DNA of 64,000 nucleotides, from assembly GCA_036268775.1 (NCBI GenBank), contig DATATM010000017.1, positions 1 to 64,000 on the forward strand. The letters run 5' to 3'. Positions 52,732 through 61,749 of this stretch are shown in pieces. The DNA is from DASZIT01 sp036268775. Lineage in GTDB: Bacteria; Actinomycetota; Acidimicrobiia; Acidimicrobiales; RAAP-2. Position 1 is the stretch's first letter. Each line of letters begins with the position of its first letter. The position numbers and the translations under genes are program-made. Below the pieces are notes generated by a model, which worked only from the letters and a program-made list of their open reading frames with translations, made no database searches and was not told the origin of the DNA.

Positions 52732-53969
52732 CAAGCAGAGACCGGGTTCCACCCGGCCAGGTTGTGCAGCCTGGAGTCATTGGAGAACATCTCGACGATG
52801 GGGATCTTCAGGCCGATCCGCTGCTGGATCCGTTCGACTTCGAGGACCTGATTCCACTGCACCAGGGTGACGACCACCCCGGCCTCACCGGCCCGGGCGG
52901 TCCGGCCCGAACGGTGGAGATAGGCCTTGTGGTCCTCCGGCGGGTCGAAGTGGATGACCACGTCGACGGCGTCGATGTCGAGCCCGCGGGCGGCGACGTC
53001 GGTGGCCACCAGCACCGGCAGCTTGCCCATTCCGAAGTCCTTCAGGGTGCGCTCCCGGTTGGCCTGGCGGAGGTCACCGTGGATGGCGTCGGCGTCGACC
53101 CCCTCCTTGCGGAGCTGCTCCACCAGCCGGTCGGCCCCCCGCTTGGTCCGGACGAAGACGATGGTGCGATCGGCGTGGAGGCAGATGGTGGCGCACACCT
53201 TCACCCGGTCCATCTGGTGCACCTCCAGGAACCGGTGCTCCATCGCCTCGACGGTGGTGCTCGGGGAGGCCACCTCGTGGTGCACCGGGTCGGTCAGGTA
53301 GCGGCTCACCAGCCGGTCGACGGCACCGTCGAGGGTGGCCGAGAACAACAGGGTCTGGTGCTTCCGCTCCAGTCGTCGGAGCACCCACTCGACCTGAGGC
53401 ATGAAGCCCATGTCGGCCATGCGGTCCGCCTCGTCCAGCACCAGCGTCTCGATGTCGGCGACCGAAAGCTCCCCCCGGTCACCCAGGTCGATGAGCCGGC
53501 CGGGGGTGGCGATGATCACGTCGACGCCCTTGCGGAGCTTCTTCACCTGGCGCTCGATGTCGGCGCCGCCGTAGACGGCCACCACCCGGAGGCCGACTTC
53601 GTCGGCCAGGGTCTCCAGGACGTCGCTCACCTGGACGGCCAGCTCGCGGGTGGGGACCAGCACCAGGGCGCTCGGCCGGCCGGGCTCGGTGGCCCGGGTC
53701 TGCATGGTCCGCTGCAGCAGCGGGAGGCCGAAGGCGAGGGTCTTGCCGGATCCGGTCTTGGCCTTGCCGCAGACGTCTCGGCCGGCCAGCGCATCGGCCA
53801 CCGTCATGGCCTGAATGGAGAAGGCGGTGGTGATGCCCTGGGCGGCCAGGGCCTTGACCAGAACCGGGTCGACTCCGAGGGAGTCGAAGGTCGGAGCCAG
53901 CTCTTCCAGGTCGCCGGCATCGTGTTCGAGCGACCGGGCGCGGCCCGAGTGCTCAGTTGTGGTTGTCAT
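52731..53969 (-). CDS. DEAD-box RNA helicase
   Basis: 412 residues from ATG 53969. Q motif (FDSLGVDPVLVKALAAQGITTAFSIQ), Walker A AKTGSGKT at 70-77, PTRELA, LVLDEADRMADMGF, SAT, and motifs V-VI (VATDVAARGLDIDAVDVVIHFDPPEDHKAYLHRSGRTARAGEAG). It lacks a long C-terminal RNA-binding extension, like RhlE-type enzymes. Acts in RNA remodelling or decay, often cold-induced. First gene of the minus-strand set ending at 48682. Confidence 0.93.
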   Translation of the reverse strand: MTTTTEHSGRARSLEHDAGDLEELAPTFDSLGVDPVLVKALAAQGITTAFSIQAMTVADALAGRDVCGKAKTGSGKTLAFGLPLLQRTMQTRATEPGRPSALVLVPTRELAVQVSDVLETLADEVGLRVVAVYGGADIERQVKKLRKGVDVIIATPGRLIDLGDRGELSVADIETLVLDEADRMADMGFMPQVEWVLRRLERKHQTLLFSATLDGAVDRLVSRYLTDPVHHEVASPSTTVEAMEHRFLEVHQMDRVKVCATICLHADRTIVFVRTKRGADRLVEQLRKEGVDADAIHGDLRQANRERTLKDFGMGKLPVLVATDVAARGLDIDAVDVVIHFDPPEDHKAYLHRSGRTARAGEAGVVVTLVQWNQVLEVERIQQRIGLKIPIVEMFSNDSRLHNLAGWNPVSA

Positions 53970-54001
53970 GGGGGTGTGTTGCCTCTCATCTGTTCGGTGA
54001 C

Positions 54002-54016
54002 GGCCGGATCCCGGCC
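54002..54016 (-). promoter_or_regulatory. Hairpin in the 5' leader of the helicase gene
   Basis: GGCCGG ATC CCGGCC, a perfect six-pair stem, 33 bases upstream of the helicase start. With the long 232-base leader it could influence mRNA stability or translation. No T tract. The rest of 53970-54201 shows no gene. Confidence 0.3.
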
Positions 54017-54201
54017 ATCGGCATCCGTGCCAGTCACGGATCCAGGCGGGCCCGCCTCGGGCCGGCCATCCGATCCACGGCTGCGGACCCGACAAACAGA
54101 TTGAGGAAGACCCCGGTGGATGGGCACTGCGCCCTTCCACGACCCCCAGTGTACCGCTGAACCGGGAAATTGCCGGTCTTTCGGCTCCGAGAGGCGCTCG
54201 C

Positions 54202-55971
54202 TCAGGTGGTGGAGGGCTCCCGGTACAACTCGGAGCCGGCATCCCGGAACTCCGCCGACTTCTCCTTCATCCCCAGTTCGACCGCGGAGTCGAGCTCCAT
54301 TCCCTTCGCCTCGGCGTAGTCCCGGACGTCCTGGCTGATCCGCATCGAGCAGAATTTCGGGCCGCACATCGAGCAGAAATGGGCGGTCTTGGCCGGCTCG
54401 GCCGGCAGGGTCTCGTCGTGATAGGCCCGGGCCGTCTCCGGGTCCATGGCCAGGTTGAACTGGTCCTCCCATCGGAACTCGAACCGGGCCTTGGAGAGGG
54501 CGTCGTCCCACGACTGGGCCCCGGGATGCCCCTTGGCCAGGTCGGCGGCATGGGCGGCAATCTTGTAGGCGATCATCCCCTGTTTCACGTCGTCGCGGTT
54601 GGGCAAGCCGAGGTGCTCCTTCGGGGTGACGTAACAGAGCATGGCGGTCCCGTGCATGCCGATCACCGCCGCCCCGATGGCCGAGGTGATGTGGTCGTAG
54701 GCGGGGGCGACGTCGACGGTGAGGGGTCCGAGTGTATAGAACGGCGCCTCGTGGCAGACCTCCTTCTGCAGCACCACGTTCTCCGCCACCTTGTGGAGGG
54801 GGACGTGGCCGGGACCCTCGATCATCACCTGGACATCGTGGCGCCAGGCGATCTCGGTGAGCTCGCCGAGGGTCCGCAGCTCGGCGAACTGGGCCTCGTC
54901 GTTGGCGTCGGCGATGGAGCCGGGCCGGAGACCGTCACCCAGTGAGAAGGCGACGTCGTAGGCGGCCATGATCTCGCAGATCTCCTCGAACCGGGTGTAG
55001 AGGAAGTTCTCGGTGTGATGGGCCAGGCACCAGGCGGCCATGATCGAGCCGCCGCGGCTGACGATGCCGGTCATCCGGGTGGCGGTCATCGGCACGTAGC
55101 GCAGCAGCACCCCGGCGTGGATGGTGAAGTAGTCCACCCCCTGTTCCGCCTGTTCGATCAGGGTGTCCCGATACAGGTCCCAGGTGAGTTCCTCGGGGCT
55201 GCCGTTGACCTTCTCCAGGGCCTGGTAGATCGGCACCGTGCCGATCGGCACCGGCGAGTTGCGCAGGATCCACTCCCGGGTGGTGTGGATGTCGGGGCCG
55301 GTGGAGAGGTCCATCACCGTGTCCGCCCCCCAACGGGTGGCCCAGGTCAGCTTCTCCACCTCCTCGTCGATGGAGGAGGACACCGCCGAGTTGCCGATGT
55401 TGGCGTTCACCTTCACCAGGAAGCGGCTACCGATCACCATCGGCTCGGATTCGGGGTGGTTGACGTTGGCCGGCAGGATGGCCCGGCCGGCGGCGATCTC
55501 GTCGCGCACGAACCCGGCGTCCATCCCCTCCCGGGTGGCGACGAACGCCATCTCCGGGGTCACCTCCCCCCGCCGGGCGTAGTGGAGCTGGGTGACCGGG
55601 GTGCCCGAAGACCGCAACGGCGACCGACCGGGAGCCGGGAACACCTCGGGACCGCTCCCCGCCCGGCGGACGGCCGCCCGCCCGTCATCGCGACGGTTGG
55701 CGGCCCGGCCGGCGTACTCCTCGACGTCGTGGCGCCCGAGGATCCACGGACCCCGGAGCGGGGGAAGGCCGACGGTCGGGTCCGAGCCAGGACCCGAGGT
55801 GTCGTAGAGGTGGAGCGGGGCATTGGGGGTGGCGCCGTTGCGCCCCGGCGAGTCGGACAGCGAGATCTCGACGAACGGCACCCGGAGGCCGTCACCTCCG
55901 TCCACGTAGACCTTGCGCCGGTTGTGGGCATCGGCCGTTGGCTTGGAGGTGACGGTGATCGGCTCAGTCAT
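54202..55971 (-). CDS. thiC: Phosphomethylpyrimidine synthase
   Basis: 589 residues from ATG 55971, the first codon giving the normal ThiC N-terminus. Radical-SAM enzyme turning aminoimidazole ribotide into the thiamine pyrimidine. The 4Fe-4S motif CSMCGPKFC (Cys533, Cys536, Cys541) sits near the end. The core has ANVNHPESEPMVIG, TVMDLSTG and MIEGPGHVPLHKV. Only 112 bases separate it from the divergent bcp gene, and no TPP riboswitch is recognisable there. Confidence 0.96.
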   Translation of the reverse strand: MTEPITVTSKPTADAHNRRKVYVDGGDGLRVPFVEISLSDSPGRNGATPNAPLHLYDTSGPGSDPTVGLPPLRGPWILGRHDVEEYAGRAANRRDDGRAAVRRAGSGPEVFPAPGRSPLRSSGTPVTQLHYARRGEVTPEMAFVATREGMDAGFVRDEIAAGRAILPANVNHPESEPMVIGSRFLVKVNANIGNSAVSSSIDEEVEKLTWATRWGADTVMDLSTGPDIHTTREWILRNSPVPIGTVPIYQALEKVNGSPEELTWDLYRDTLIEQAEQGVDYFTIHAGVLLRYVPMTATRMTGIVSRGGSIMAAWCLAHHTENFLYTRFEEICEIMAAYDVAFSLGDGLRPGSIADANDEAQFAELRTLGELTEIAWRHDVQVMIEGPGHVPLHKVAENVVLQKEVCHEAPFYTLGPLTVDVAPAYDHITSAIGAAVIGMHGTAMLCYVTPKEHLGLPNRDDVKQGMIAYKIAAHAADLAKGHPGAQSWDDALSKARFEFRWEDQFNLAMDPETARAYHDETLPAEPAKTAHFCSMCGPKFCSMRISQDVRDYAEAKGMELDSAVELGMKEKSAEFRDAGSELYREPSTT

Positions 55972-56083
55972 GGAATCGGTTCCCTTCGCACTGCGTTCTG
56001 CCCCGAGTCTCCCACGGTGACGGCGCTCTCGTTCCACCGGTTTGTGCCAAGGTGAGGGCAGAAACAACCGAAAGGACATGACC

Positions 56084-56548
56084 ATGGGAAAACTGGCATC
56101 CGGCGACCGAGCCCCGGCGTTCACCCTGCCAGATCAGGACGGGAAGAAGGTCTCGCTGAAGGACTTCGCCGGCAAACAGGTGGTCATCTACTTCTACCCG
56201 CGGGACGACACTCCCGGCTGCACCAAAGAGGCCTGCCAGTTCAACGACAACCTCCACGCCTTCTCCAGGGCCGGTGTCCCGGTCCTCGGCATCTCCGCCG
56301 ATTCCGCCGAGAAGCACCAGAAGTTCCGGGCCAAGTACGGGCTGACCTTCCCGCTGCTCACCGATGCCGATCACAAAGTGGGCGAGAAGTACGGAGCCTG
56401 GGGAGAGAAGACCCTCTACGGCAAGAAGACGATCGGGGTGATCCGTTCCACCTTCCTGATCGGTACCAACGGGAAGATCGAACGTCCCTGGTACTCGGTG
56501 AAGGCCGACGGCCACGCCGCCAAGGTGCTGGCCGAGATCCAAGGCTGA
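56084..56548 (+). CDS. bcp: Thioredoxin-dependent peroxiredoxin, Bcp/PrxQ type (second copy)
   Basis: 154 residues from ATG 56084 (AAAGG eight bases upstream; an in-frame ATG two codons earlier is possible). APAFTLPDQDGKKVSLKDF, then DDTPGCTKEACQFND with peroxidatic and resolving cysteines four residues apart, and the late YGKKTIGVIRSTFLIG. Closer to the canonical Bcp than the copy at 41914-42375. Confidence 0.94.
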   Translation: MGKLASGDRAPAFTLPDQDGKKVSLKDFAGKQVVIYFYPRDDTPGCTKEACQFNDNLHAFSRAGVPVLGISADSAEKHQKFRAKYGLTFPLLTDADHKVGEKYGAWGEKTLYGKKTIGVIRSTFLIGTNGKIERPWYSVKADGHAAKVLAEIQG

Positions 56549-56600
56549 CCAGCCGGGTCCGTCCCCTGACCCGCCTGCGCGGGCGCGGCGGTGGGGGGAC

Positions 56601-57383
56601 TCAGTGCTGGTGGGCGGGGCACCAGTAGGTGGTGCGGCCGCCGATGGTGGCCCGGGCCAACTCCGTCCCGTCCTTCGGGCACCGGCCGCCCCGGTGGCGC
56701 TCCTCCATCAGGTCGCCGAGGTGGGAGCCGCCCCGCTGCATCAGCAGTCCGAGGGCCCGGACCATCCCGGTGTGCAGGCGGCGGACCTCGGCCGGCGTCA
56801 GGGACCCGGCCGGGCGTTCGGGCGACAGGCTGGTCCGCCACAGCAGCTCGTCGGCGATGAGGTTGCCGATGCCGGCCACCTTGGACTGGTCGAGCAACCG
56901 GGCCTTGAGCGGGGCGGTCGAACCGGCCAGCGCCGCCGCCAGCTGCGCCCGTGTGATCGACAGGGCGTCGGGCCCCAGGTGGTCGAGGGTCGGGTCGATG
57001 AGGACGCCGCCGAGCCGCCTCGGGTCCTGCACCTCCATGTTGCCCCCGTCGTCGAAGACGACGACGAACCGGTCCCACGCCGGGTTGGTCCGCCGGGGGG
57101 TGTACAAGAGGTGCTCGACGCTGGACGCCCCGTCGACCAGCAGAGTGCCGGTCATCCCGAACCGGATGCCCACCACCGGGCCACCATCGGTGTCGAGCAG
57201 GAGGAGCTTGCCGATGCGGCGGGCGGCGGTGAACCGGTGGCCGACCAGCACCCGGCGCAACCCGGCGGCGGTGGCCCCCGACTTCAGGTACCACTGGTCG
57301 GGGGCTTTCACCGCGCGGATGCCGCGGTCGAGGGCGATCTCGGCCAGCCGGCGGTAGGACTCGATTTCGGGGAGCTCGGGCAC
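56601..57383 (-). CDS. Formamidopyrimidine-DNA glycosylase/endonuclease VIII family protein
   Basis: 260 residues. Begins PELPEIE after the initiator, with catalytic Pro2 and Glu3, and has a hairpin lysine (Lys59 in RIGKLLLLD). QSKVAGIGNLIADELLWR is the helix-two-turn-helix. The C-terminal zinc finger keeps its spacing but reads C-x2-D-x16-C-x2-H (Cys235, Asp238, Cys255, His258) instead of four cysteines. Excises oxidised bases. Which of Fpg or Nei it resembles more is unclear. Divergent from the formaldehyde dehydrogenase gene. Confidence 0.86.
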   Translation of the reverse strand: MPELPEIESYRRLAEIALDRGIRAVKAPDQWYLKSGATAAGLRRVLVGHRFTAARRIGKLLLLDTDGGPVVGIRFGMTGTLLVDGASSVEHLLYTPRRTNPAWDRFVVVFDDGGNMEVQDPRRLGGVLIDPTLDHLGPDALSITRAQLAAALAGSTAPLKARLLDQSKVAGIGNLIADELLWRTSLSPERPAGSLTPAEVRRLHTGMVRALGLLMQRGGSHLGDLMEERHRGGRCPKDGTELARATIGGRTTYWCPAHQH

Positions 57384-57467
57384 GGTCCGAGGGTAGCCAG
57401 GTTGGTCGGCTCCGGAGCCGTCCGGACCGACCTCCTAAAGTGGGCAGCACACAGACGGAGAGGACGG

Positions 57468-58559
57468 ATGCAGATGGAAGTGCGCGGTGTGGTGGCCGGG
57501 GCCAAGGGGAAGCCGGTGTCGCTGGAGACCATCGTGGTCCCCGATCCCGGGCCCGGCGAGGCGAGGGTGCGGGTGCAGGCCTGCGGGGTGTGCCATACCG
57601 ACCTCCACTACCGGGAAGGGGGGATCAACGACGACTTCCCCTTTCTGCTCGGCCACGAGGCGGCCGGCATCGTGGAGGCGATCGGCGACGACGTGACCAC
57701 CGTGGCGCTGGGCGACTTCGTGGTACTCAACTGGCGGGCGGTGTGCGGCCAGTGCCGGGCCTGCCGGCGGGGCCGGCCCTGGTACTGCTTCGCCACCCAC
57801 AACGCCACCCAGAAGATGACGCTGGCCGACGGGACGCCGCTGACCCCCGCCCTCGGGATCGGTGCCTTCGCCGAGCAGTCCCTGGTGGCCGCCGGGCAGT
57901 GCACCCCGGTGGACCGGCGGGCCCGGCCCGAGGCGGTCGGGCTCCTCGGCTGCGGAGTGATGGCCGGGCTGGGAGCCGCCATGTTCACCGGCGAGGTCGG
58001 CCTGGGTGACTCGGTGGCCGTCTTCGGCTGCGGTGGGGTGGGCTGTGCCGCCGTCGCCGGCGCACGGCTGGCCGGGGCCACCACCGTCATCGCCGTCGAC
58101 CTCGACGCCGGCAAGCTGGAGCTGGCCCGCACCTTCGGGGCCACCCACGTCGTCCAGGCCGGGGCCGAGGACCCGGTGGAGGCCATCCGGGCCCTGACCG
58201 GCGGCAACGGCGCCGACGTCTGCATCGAGGCGGTCGGCAATCCGGCGGTGATGGAACAGGCGTTCTATGCCCGGGACCTGGCCGGGACCCTCGTCCAGGT
58301 CGGGGTGCCCACCCCGGTCATGCGGATCGACCTGCCGATGATCGACTTCTTCGGCCGCGGCGGCCAGCTGAAGCCGAGCTGGTACGGCGACTGCCTCCCG
58401 TCCCGCGACTTCCCGATGCTGGTCGACCTCTACCTCCAGGGCCGGCTCGACCTCGACCGCTTCGTGTCGGAGACCATCGACCTGGAGGACGTCGAGGAGG
58501 CGTTCCACCGGATGGAGCGGGGCGAGGTGCTCCGCTCGGTGGTGGTCATGCCGTCGTGA
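57468..58559 (+). CDS. mscR: S-(hydroxymethyl)mycothiol dehydrogenase
   Basis: 363 residues. Zinc-dependent medium-chain dehydrogenase oxidising the mycothiol-formaldehyde adduct (and reducing S-nitrosomycothiol). Catalytic zinc: CGVCHTD and GHEAAG. Structural zinc: CGQCRACRRGRPWYC. VAVFGCGGVGCAAVAGARLAG binds NAD. The long stretches LHYREGGINDDFPFLLGHEA and SSWYGDCLP-like PSWYGDCLPSRDFPM are hallmarks of the mycothiol enzyme rather than ordinary alcohol dehydrogenases. Coupled by GTGA to a metallo-hydrolase. Confidence 0.92.
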   Translation: MQMEVRGVVAGAKGKPVSLETIVVPDPGPGEARVRVQACGVCHTDLHYREGGINDDFPFLLGHEAAGIVEAIGDDVTTVALGDFVVLNWRAVCGQCRACRRGRPWYCFATHNATQKMTLADGTPLTPALGIGAFAEQSLVAAGQCTPVDRRARPEAVGLLGCGVMAGLGAAMFTGEVGLGDSVAVFGCGGVGCAAVAGARLAGATTVIAVDLDAGKLELARTFGATHVVQAGAEDPVEAIRALTGGNGADVCIEAVGNPAVMEQAFYARDLAGTLVQVGVPTPVMRIDLPMIDFFGRGGQLKPSWYGDCLPSRDFPMLVDLYLQGRLDLDRFVSETIDLEDVEEAFHRMERGEVLRSVVVMPS

Positions 58560-59176
58560 TCGAACAGGTGGTCACCTCGGGGACCTTCTCGCTCGACGGC
58601 CAGGACTTCGAGGTCGACAACAACATCTGGCTGGTCGGCGACGACCGCGAGGTGCTGGTCATCGACGCCGCCCATGACCACCGGCCGATCGTCGAGGCGG
58701 TCGGGTCCCGGCGGACGGTGGGGATCGTCGCCACCCACGGCCACAACGATCACATCAACGCGGCGGCCGCCCTGGCCGACCAGCTCGGCGCCCCCATCTG
58801 GCTCCATCCCGACGACCGGCCGCTCTGGGACCAGGTCTATCCGTCCCGGCCTCCCGACGCCGACCTGGCCGACGGCCTCGGCTTCGACGTCGGCGGCTCC
58901 AGCCTCCGGATCATCCACACCCCCGGACATACCCCAGGCGGCTGCTCGCTCCACGACGCCGACCTCGGGGTGGTGTTCACCGGCGACACCCTGTTCCGGG
59001 GCGGGCCGGGGGCCACCGGCCGGAGCTTCTCCGACTTCCCCACCATCATCGACTCGATCCGGCACCGCCTGTTGACCCTCCCGCCCGGGACCCGGGCCCT
59101 GCCCGGCCACGGGGAGGAGACGGTCATCGGGGACGAGGCGCCCCATCTCGAGGAGTGGATCGCCCGCGGCCACTGA
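58556..59176 (+). CDS. Metallo-beta-lactamase-fold hydrolase
   Basis: 206 residues from a GTG overlapping the preceding stop. Metal motif THGHNDHINA (His61, His63, Asp65, His66), then HTPGHTPGGCSL and FTGDTLFRGGPGATGR, a glyoxalase II-like layout. Its coupling to the mycothiol formaldehyde dehydrogenase suggests hydrolysis of S-formylmycothiol to formate; M. tuberculosis has a similar pair (Rv2259-Rv2260). That role is inference. Confidence 0.88.
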   Translation: MIEQVVTSGTFSLDGQDFEVDNNIWLVGDDREVLVIDAAHDHRPIVEAVGSRRTVGIVATHGHNDHINAAAALADQLGAPIWLHPDDRPLWDQVYPSRPPDADLADGLGFDVGGSSLRIIHTPGHTPGGCSLHDADLGVVFTGDTLFRGGPGATGRSFSDFPTIIDSIRHRLLTLPPGTRALPGHGEETVIGDEAPHLEEWIARGH

Positions 59177-59233
59177 GGCCGGCCGGCCCGGCTCCCGGGC
59201 CGGCGGTTCCCCCTCCTGGCCTACGCTCGGCCG

Positions 59234-59842
59234 ATGACCAGGAACCCCCCCGATCAGGACCGGCCCGGGGGGTCATCCCCTCGCCGGGTCGCCCGACCCC
59301 TGTCGCTGGTGGCCGTGGCCGGTACCGCCGCCCACCACGGATTCGAGCTCGGCAACGGGGTCGGTCTGGTCTGGCAGCCCGAACTCGGGCTCGGTGGGGC
59401 CGGGGCGCTCTGGGGGGTCCAGTTGGGTCTGTGGTCGTGGATGGCCGCCCGAGGCGGTCGGCGGTGGGACCGGGTACTGGCCATGCTGGCCGGATCCGGG
59501 GTGGCGGGGGTGGTCGTCCACTTCACCCTCTGGCCCTGGAGGCGGAACCGGTTAGGCGTCCCGGTGCTGACCGAGGCGGAGGGACTGCCACCCTCCCGGT
59601 TGCCGGCCTACAACGCCATCCTCGGGGTCTGGGGCCTGGCGTCAGCCCTCTCGGTCCTGGAGTTGTCCCCCTCCCGTCGCCGCTGGGCCCTGGTCGGGCT
59701 GGTGGCCCTCCCGGTCTTTCGCGTCTCGGCCCGTCACCACTTCAAGTGGGCCCTCGCCCAGTCGGAGGAGAACCCGGCGTGGTGGAACCGGGGATTCCGG
59801 GCCGGTCCCAGCGCCGCCACCCCCGCTTCGGCCGGCCGTTAG
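59234..59842 (+). CDS. Small membrane protein of unknown function
   Basis: 202 residues. A Pro/Arg-rich N-terminus, then about four hydrophobic segments: GAGALWGVQLGLWSWMAA, VLAMLAGSGVAGVVVHFTLWPW, AILGVWGLASALSVLEL and WALVGLVALPVF. No known domain. Follows the metallo-hydrolase by 57 bases in the same direction. Conserved-looking charged loops (SRLPAYNAILG, SARHHFKWALAQSEENPAWWNRGF) suggest a real gene. Confidence 0.65.
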   Translation: MTRNPPDQDRPGGSSPRRVARPLSLVAVAGTAAHHGFELGNGVGLVWQPELGLGGAGALWGVQLGLWSWMAARGGRRWDRVLAMLAGSGVAGVVVHFTLWPWRRNRLGVPVLTEAEGLPPSRLPAYNAILGVWGLASALSVLELSPSRRRWALVGLVALPVFRVSARHHFKWALAQSEENPAWWNRGFRAGPSAATPASAGR

Positions 59843-59896
59843 CCGGGTCACCCTCGCCAATTCCACCCTGTCGATGACCGTCGCTAGGGTGTCGGG

Positions 59897-61021
59897 ATGC
59901 CTCCCGAAAAGCCGCAGTGGTTCGAGCTCTACAAAGAAGTGGTGACCTCGGGACTCTGCACCGGCTGTGCCGGCTGCATCGTCGCCTGCCCCTATGACGT
60001 CCTCTCCTATGACGACACCGGCGGCAAGTACAAGCCGTTCCACATCGACGCCGATGGCGGTCCGGACAACTGCAGCCACGGGATCAAGGGCTGCACCATG
60101 TGCACCCGGGCCTGTCCCCGATTCCGGTTGTGGGAGCCGGAGATCGACAACCACCTGTTCGGTCGGGAGCGGACCCCCGAGGAGGTGGCCGGGGTCTCCT
60201 CCGACATCCTGCTGGTCCGGGCCACCGATCCCGACGTCCTCCAGGTGGGCCAGGACGGCGGGCTGGTCTCCGCCCTGCTCATCTGGGCGCTCGAACACGA
60301 CGTCATCGACGCCGCCCTCGTCTCCTATCTAGAAGGTGACGGTTCGACCTGGAAGGCGGTGCCCGGGGTGGCCACCACCCGCCAGGAGGTGCTGGCGGCG
60401 GCCGGATCTCGCTACACCTACTCGGCCAACCCGCTGGCCTACCCCCAGGCCATCGAGGCGGGGGCGGAGCGCATCGCCCTGGTGGGGATGGGCTGCCAGG
60501 CCTCGGCTCCCCCGGTCATGCAGGCCCGGAAGGCCGGCAAGATCGCCCGTCGGCTGTCCCTCTCGATCGGGCTGCTCTGCTCCAAGACGTTCGACGACGC
60601 CATCTTCCCCGAACTGTTCGAGGCCAAGTACGGCATCGCCCGGGCCGACATCACCAAGATGAACATCAAGGGCGTCTTCCAGGTGTGGACCCGGGACGGG
60701 GAGTTCCACGAGATCCCGCTGAAAGAGGCCCACGCCTGGACCCGGGAGGGGTGCAAGGCGTGTCCGGACTTCGCCGCCGAGCACGCCGACATCTCCACCG
60801 GTGGCATCGGCGCCTTCAACGACTGGACGCTGACCATGGTCCGCACCGACAAGGGCCGCGATCTCCTCAACCGGATGATCGACGACGGGGCGGTCGAGAC
60901 CCGTCCCGGCGACGACGATCCGGGGGCCATCGCCCTGCTCCAACGGCTGGCCCGGGTCAGCCGCAAGCGCTGGCCGGAGACGGCGGTGGCGATGCCGCGC
61001 CGGCTCCCCGACCCGGTTTGA
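59897..61021 (+). CDS. Coenzyme F420 hydrogenase/dehydrogenase beta-subunit family protein
   Basis: 374 residues. Two 4Fe-4S sets at the N-terminus: CTGCAGCIVACP (Cys21, 24, 27, 31) and C-x6-C-x2-C-x3-C (Cys59, 66, 69, 73). The FrhB core follows, with GQDGGLVSALLIWALE, ALVGMGCQASAPPV and CKACPDFAAEHADISTGGIGA. Likely transfers electrons between F420, flavin and Fe-S; partner unknown. It directly precedes the MSMEG_4193/DUF3090/SCO1664 genes. Confidence 0.88.
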   Translation: MPPEKPQWFELYKEVVTSGLCTGCAGCIVACPYDVLSYDDTGGKYKPFHIDADGGPDNCSHGIKGCTMCTRACPRFRLWEPEIDNHLFGRERTPEEVAGVSSDILLVRATDPDVLQVGQDGGLVSALLIWALEHDVIDAALVSYLEGDGSTWKAVPGVATTRQEVLAAAGSRYTYSANPLAYPQAIEAGAERIALVGMGCQASAPPVMQARKAGKIARRLSLSIGLLCSKTFDDAIFPELFEAKYGIARADITKMNIKGVFQVWTRDGEFHEIPLKEAHAWTREGCKACPDFAAEHADISTGGIGAFNDWTLTMVRTDKGRDLLNRMIDDGAVETRPGDDDPGAIALLQRLARVSRKRWPETAVAMPRRLPDPV

Positions 61022-61086
61022 ACCTCCCGGCGAGCCCCCACCGGGGCGGTTGGGCGCCGGTCACGACAGAGTACGGTTGACGGGAA

Positions 61087-61749
61087 ATGCCCAGCCGACG
61101 GACTTCCCCTCCCCGACTGACGGTTGTCCTTTTGGTCCGTCACGGAACGACGCCCACCACCGGGAAAATTCTCCCTGGTCGCGCGCCGGATCTCCACCTC
61201 TCCGATCAGGGTCAGGCCCAAGCCGACCAGGTGGCGGAGCGCCTCGGCGAGTTGGCCGGTGAGGGGAAGCGGGCGCCGGTCGCCGTCTACGCCTCTCCCC
61301 TCGAGCGCACCTTCGAGACGGCCAAGCCCATCGCCCGGAAGCTCGGGCTCCGGGTCCGGTCGGATCGGGGCCTGCTGGAATGCGACTTCGGCCAGTGGAC
61401 CGGTGCCGCCTTGAAGACCCTGGCCAAGAAGCCGGAGTGGACCCAGGTTCAGCGGTGGCCGAGCGGCTTTCGGTTCCCCGGGGGCGAGTCCTTCCTGGAG
61501 ATGCAGGCTCGGATCACCTCGACCATCGCCCGCCTCGTCCATCTGCACCAGGGCGAGACCATCGTGGCGGTGTCGCACGCCGATCCGATCAAGGCGGCGG
61601 TAGCGGCGGCGGCCGGCACCCATCTCGACCAGTTCCAGCGTCTGGTGGTGTCGCCGTGCTCGGTGAGTGCCCTCGCCTACGGCGAAGGCGGCCCCCACGT
61701 GCTCTGCGTCAACACCACCGCCTCCCTGTCGGGCCTGGGGCTGTCGTGA
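61087..61749 (+). CDS. Histidine phosphatase superfamily protein, MSMEG_4193 type
   Basis: 220 residues. Phosphomutase/phosphatase fold: catalytic LLVRHGTTPT (Arg18, His19), SPLERTFETAKPIA, a central LLECDFGQWTG, and the second histidine in VAVSHADPIKAAVA. Close to the actinobacterial 'probable phosphomutase' group (TIGR03848-like). Overlaps the next gene by GTGA. Part of a conserved three-gene unit of unknown pathway. Confidence 0.88.
   Translation: MPSRRTSPPRLTVVLLVRHGTTPTTGKILPGRAPDLHLSDQGQAQADQVAERLGELAGEGKRAPVAVYASPLERTFETAKPIARKLGLRVRSDRGLLECDFGQWTGAALKTLAKKPEWTQVQRWPSGFRFPGGESFLEMQARITSTIARLVHLHQGETIVAVSHADPIKAAVAAAAGTHLDQFQRLVVSPCSVSALAYGEGGPHVLCVNTTASLSGLGLS

Noticed and set aside
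55972..56083. Possible TPP riboswitch before thiC
   Set aside because: Only about 112 bases separate the divergent starts, and I found neither a CTGAGA core nor the matching second core and stems.
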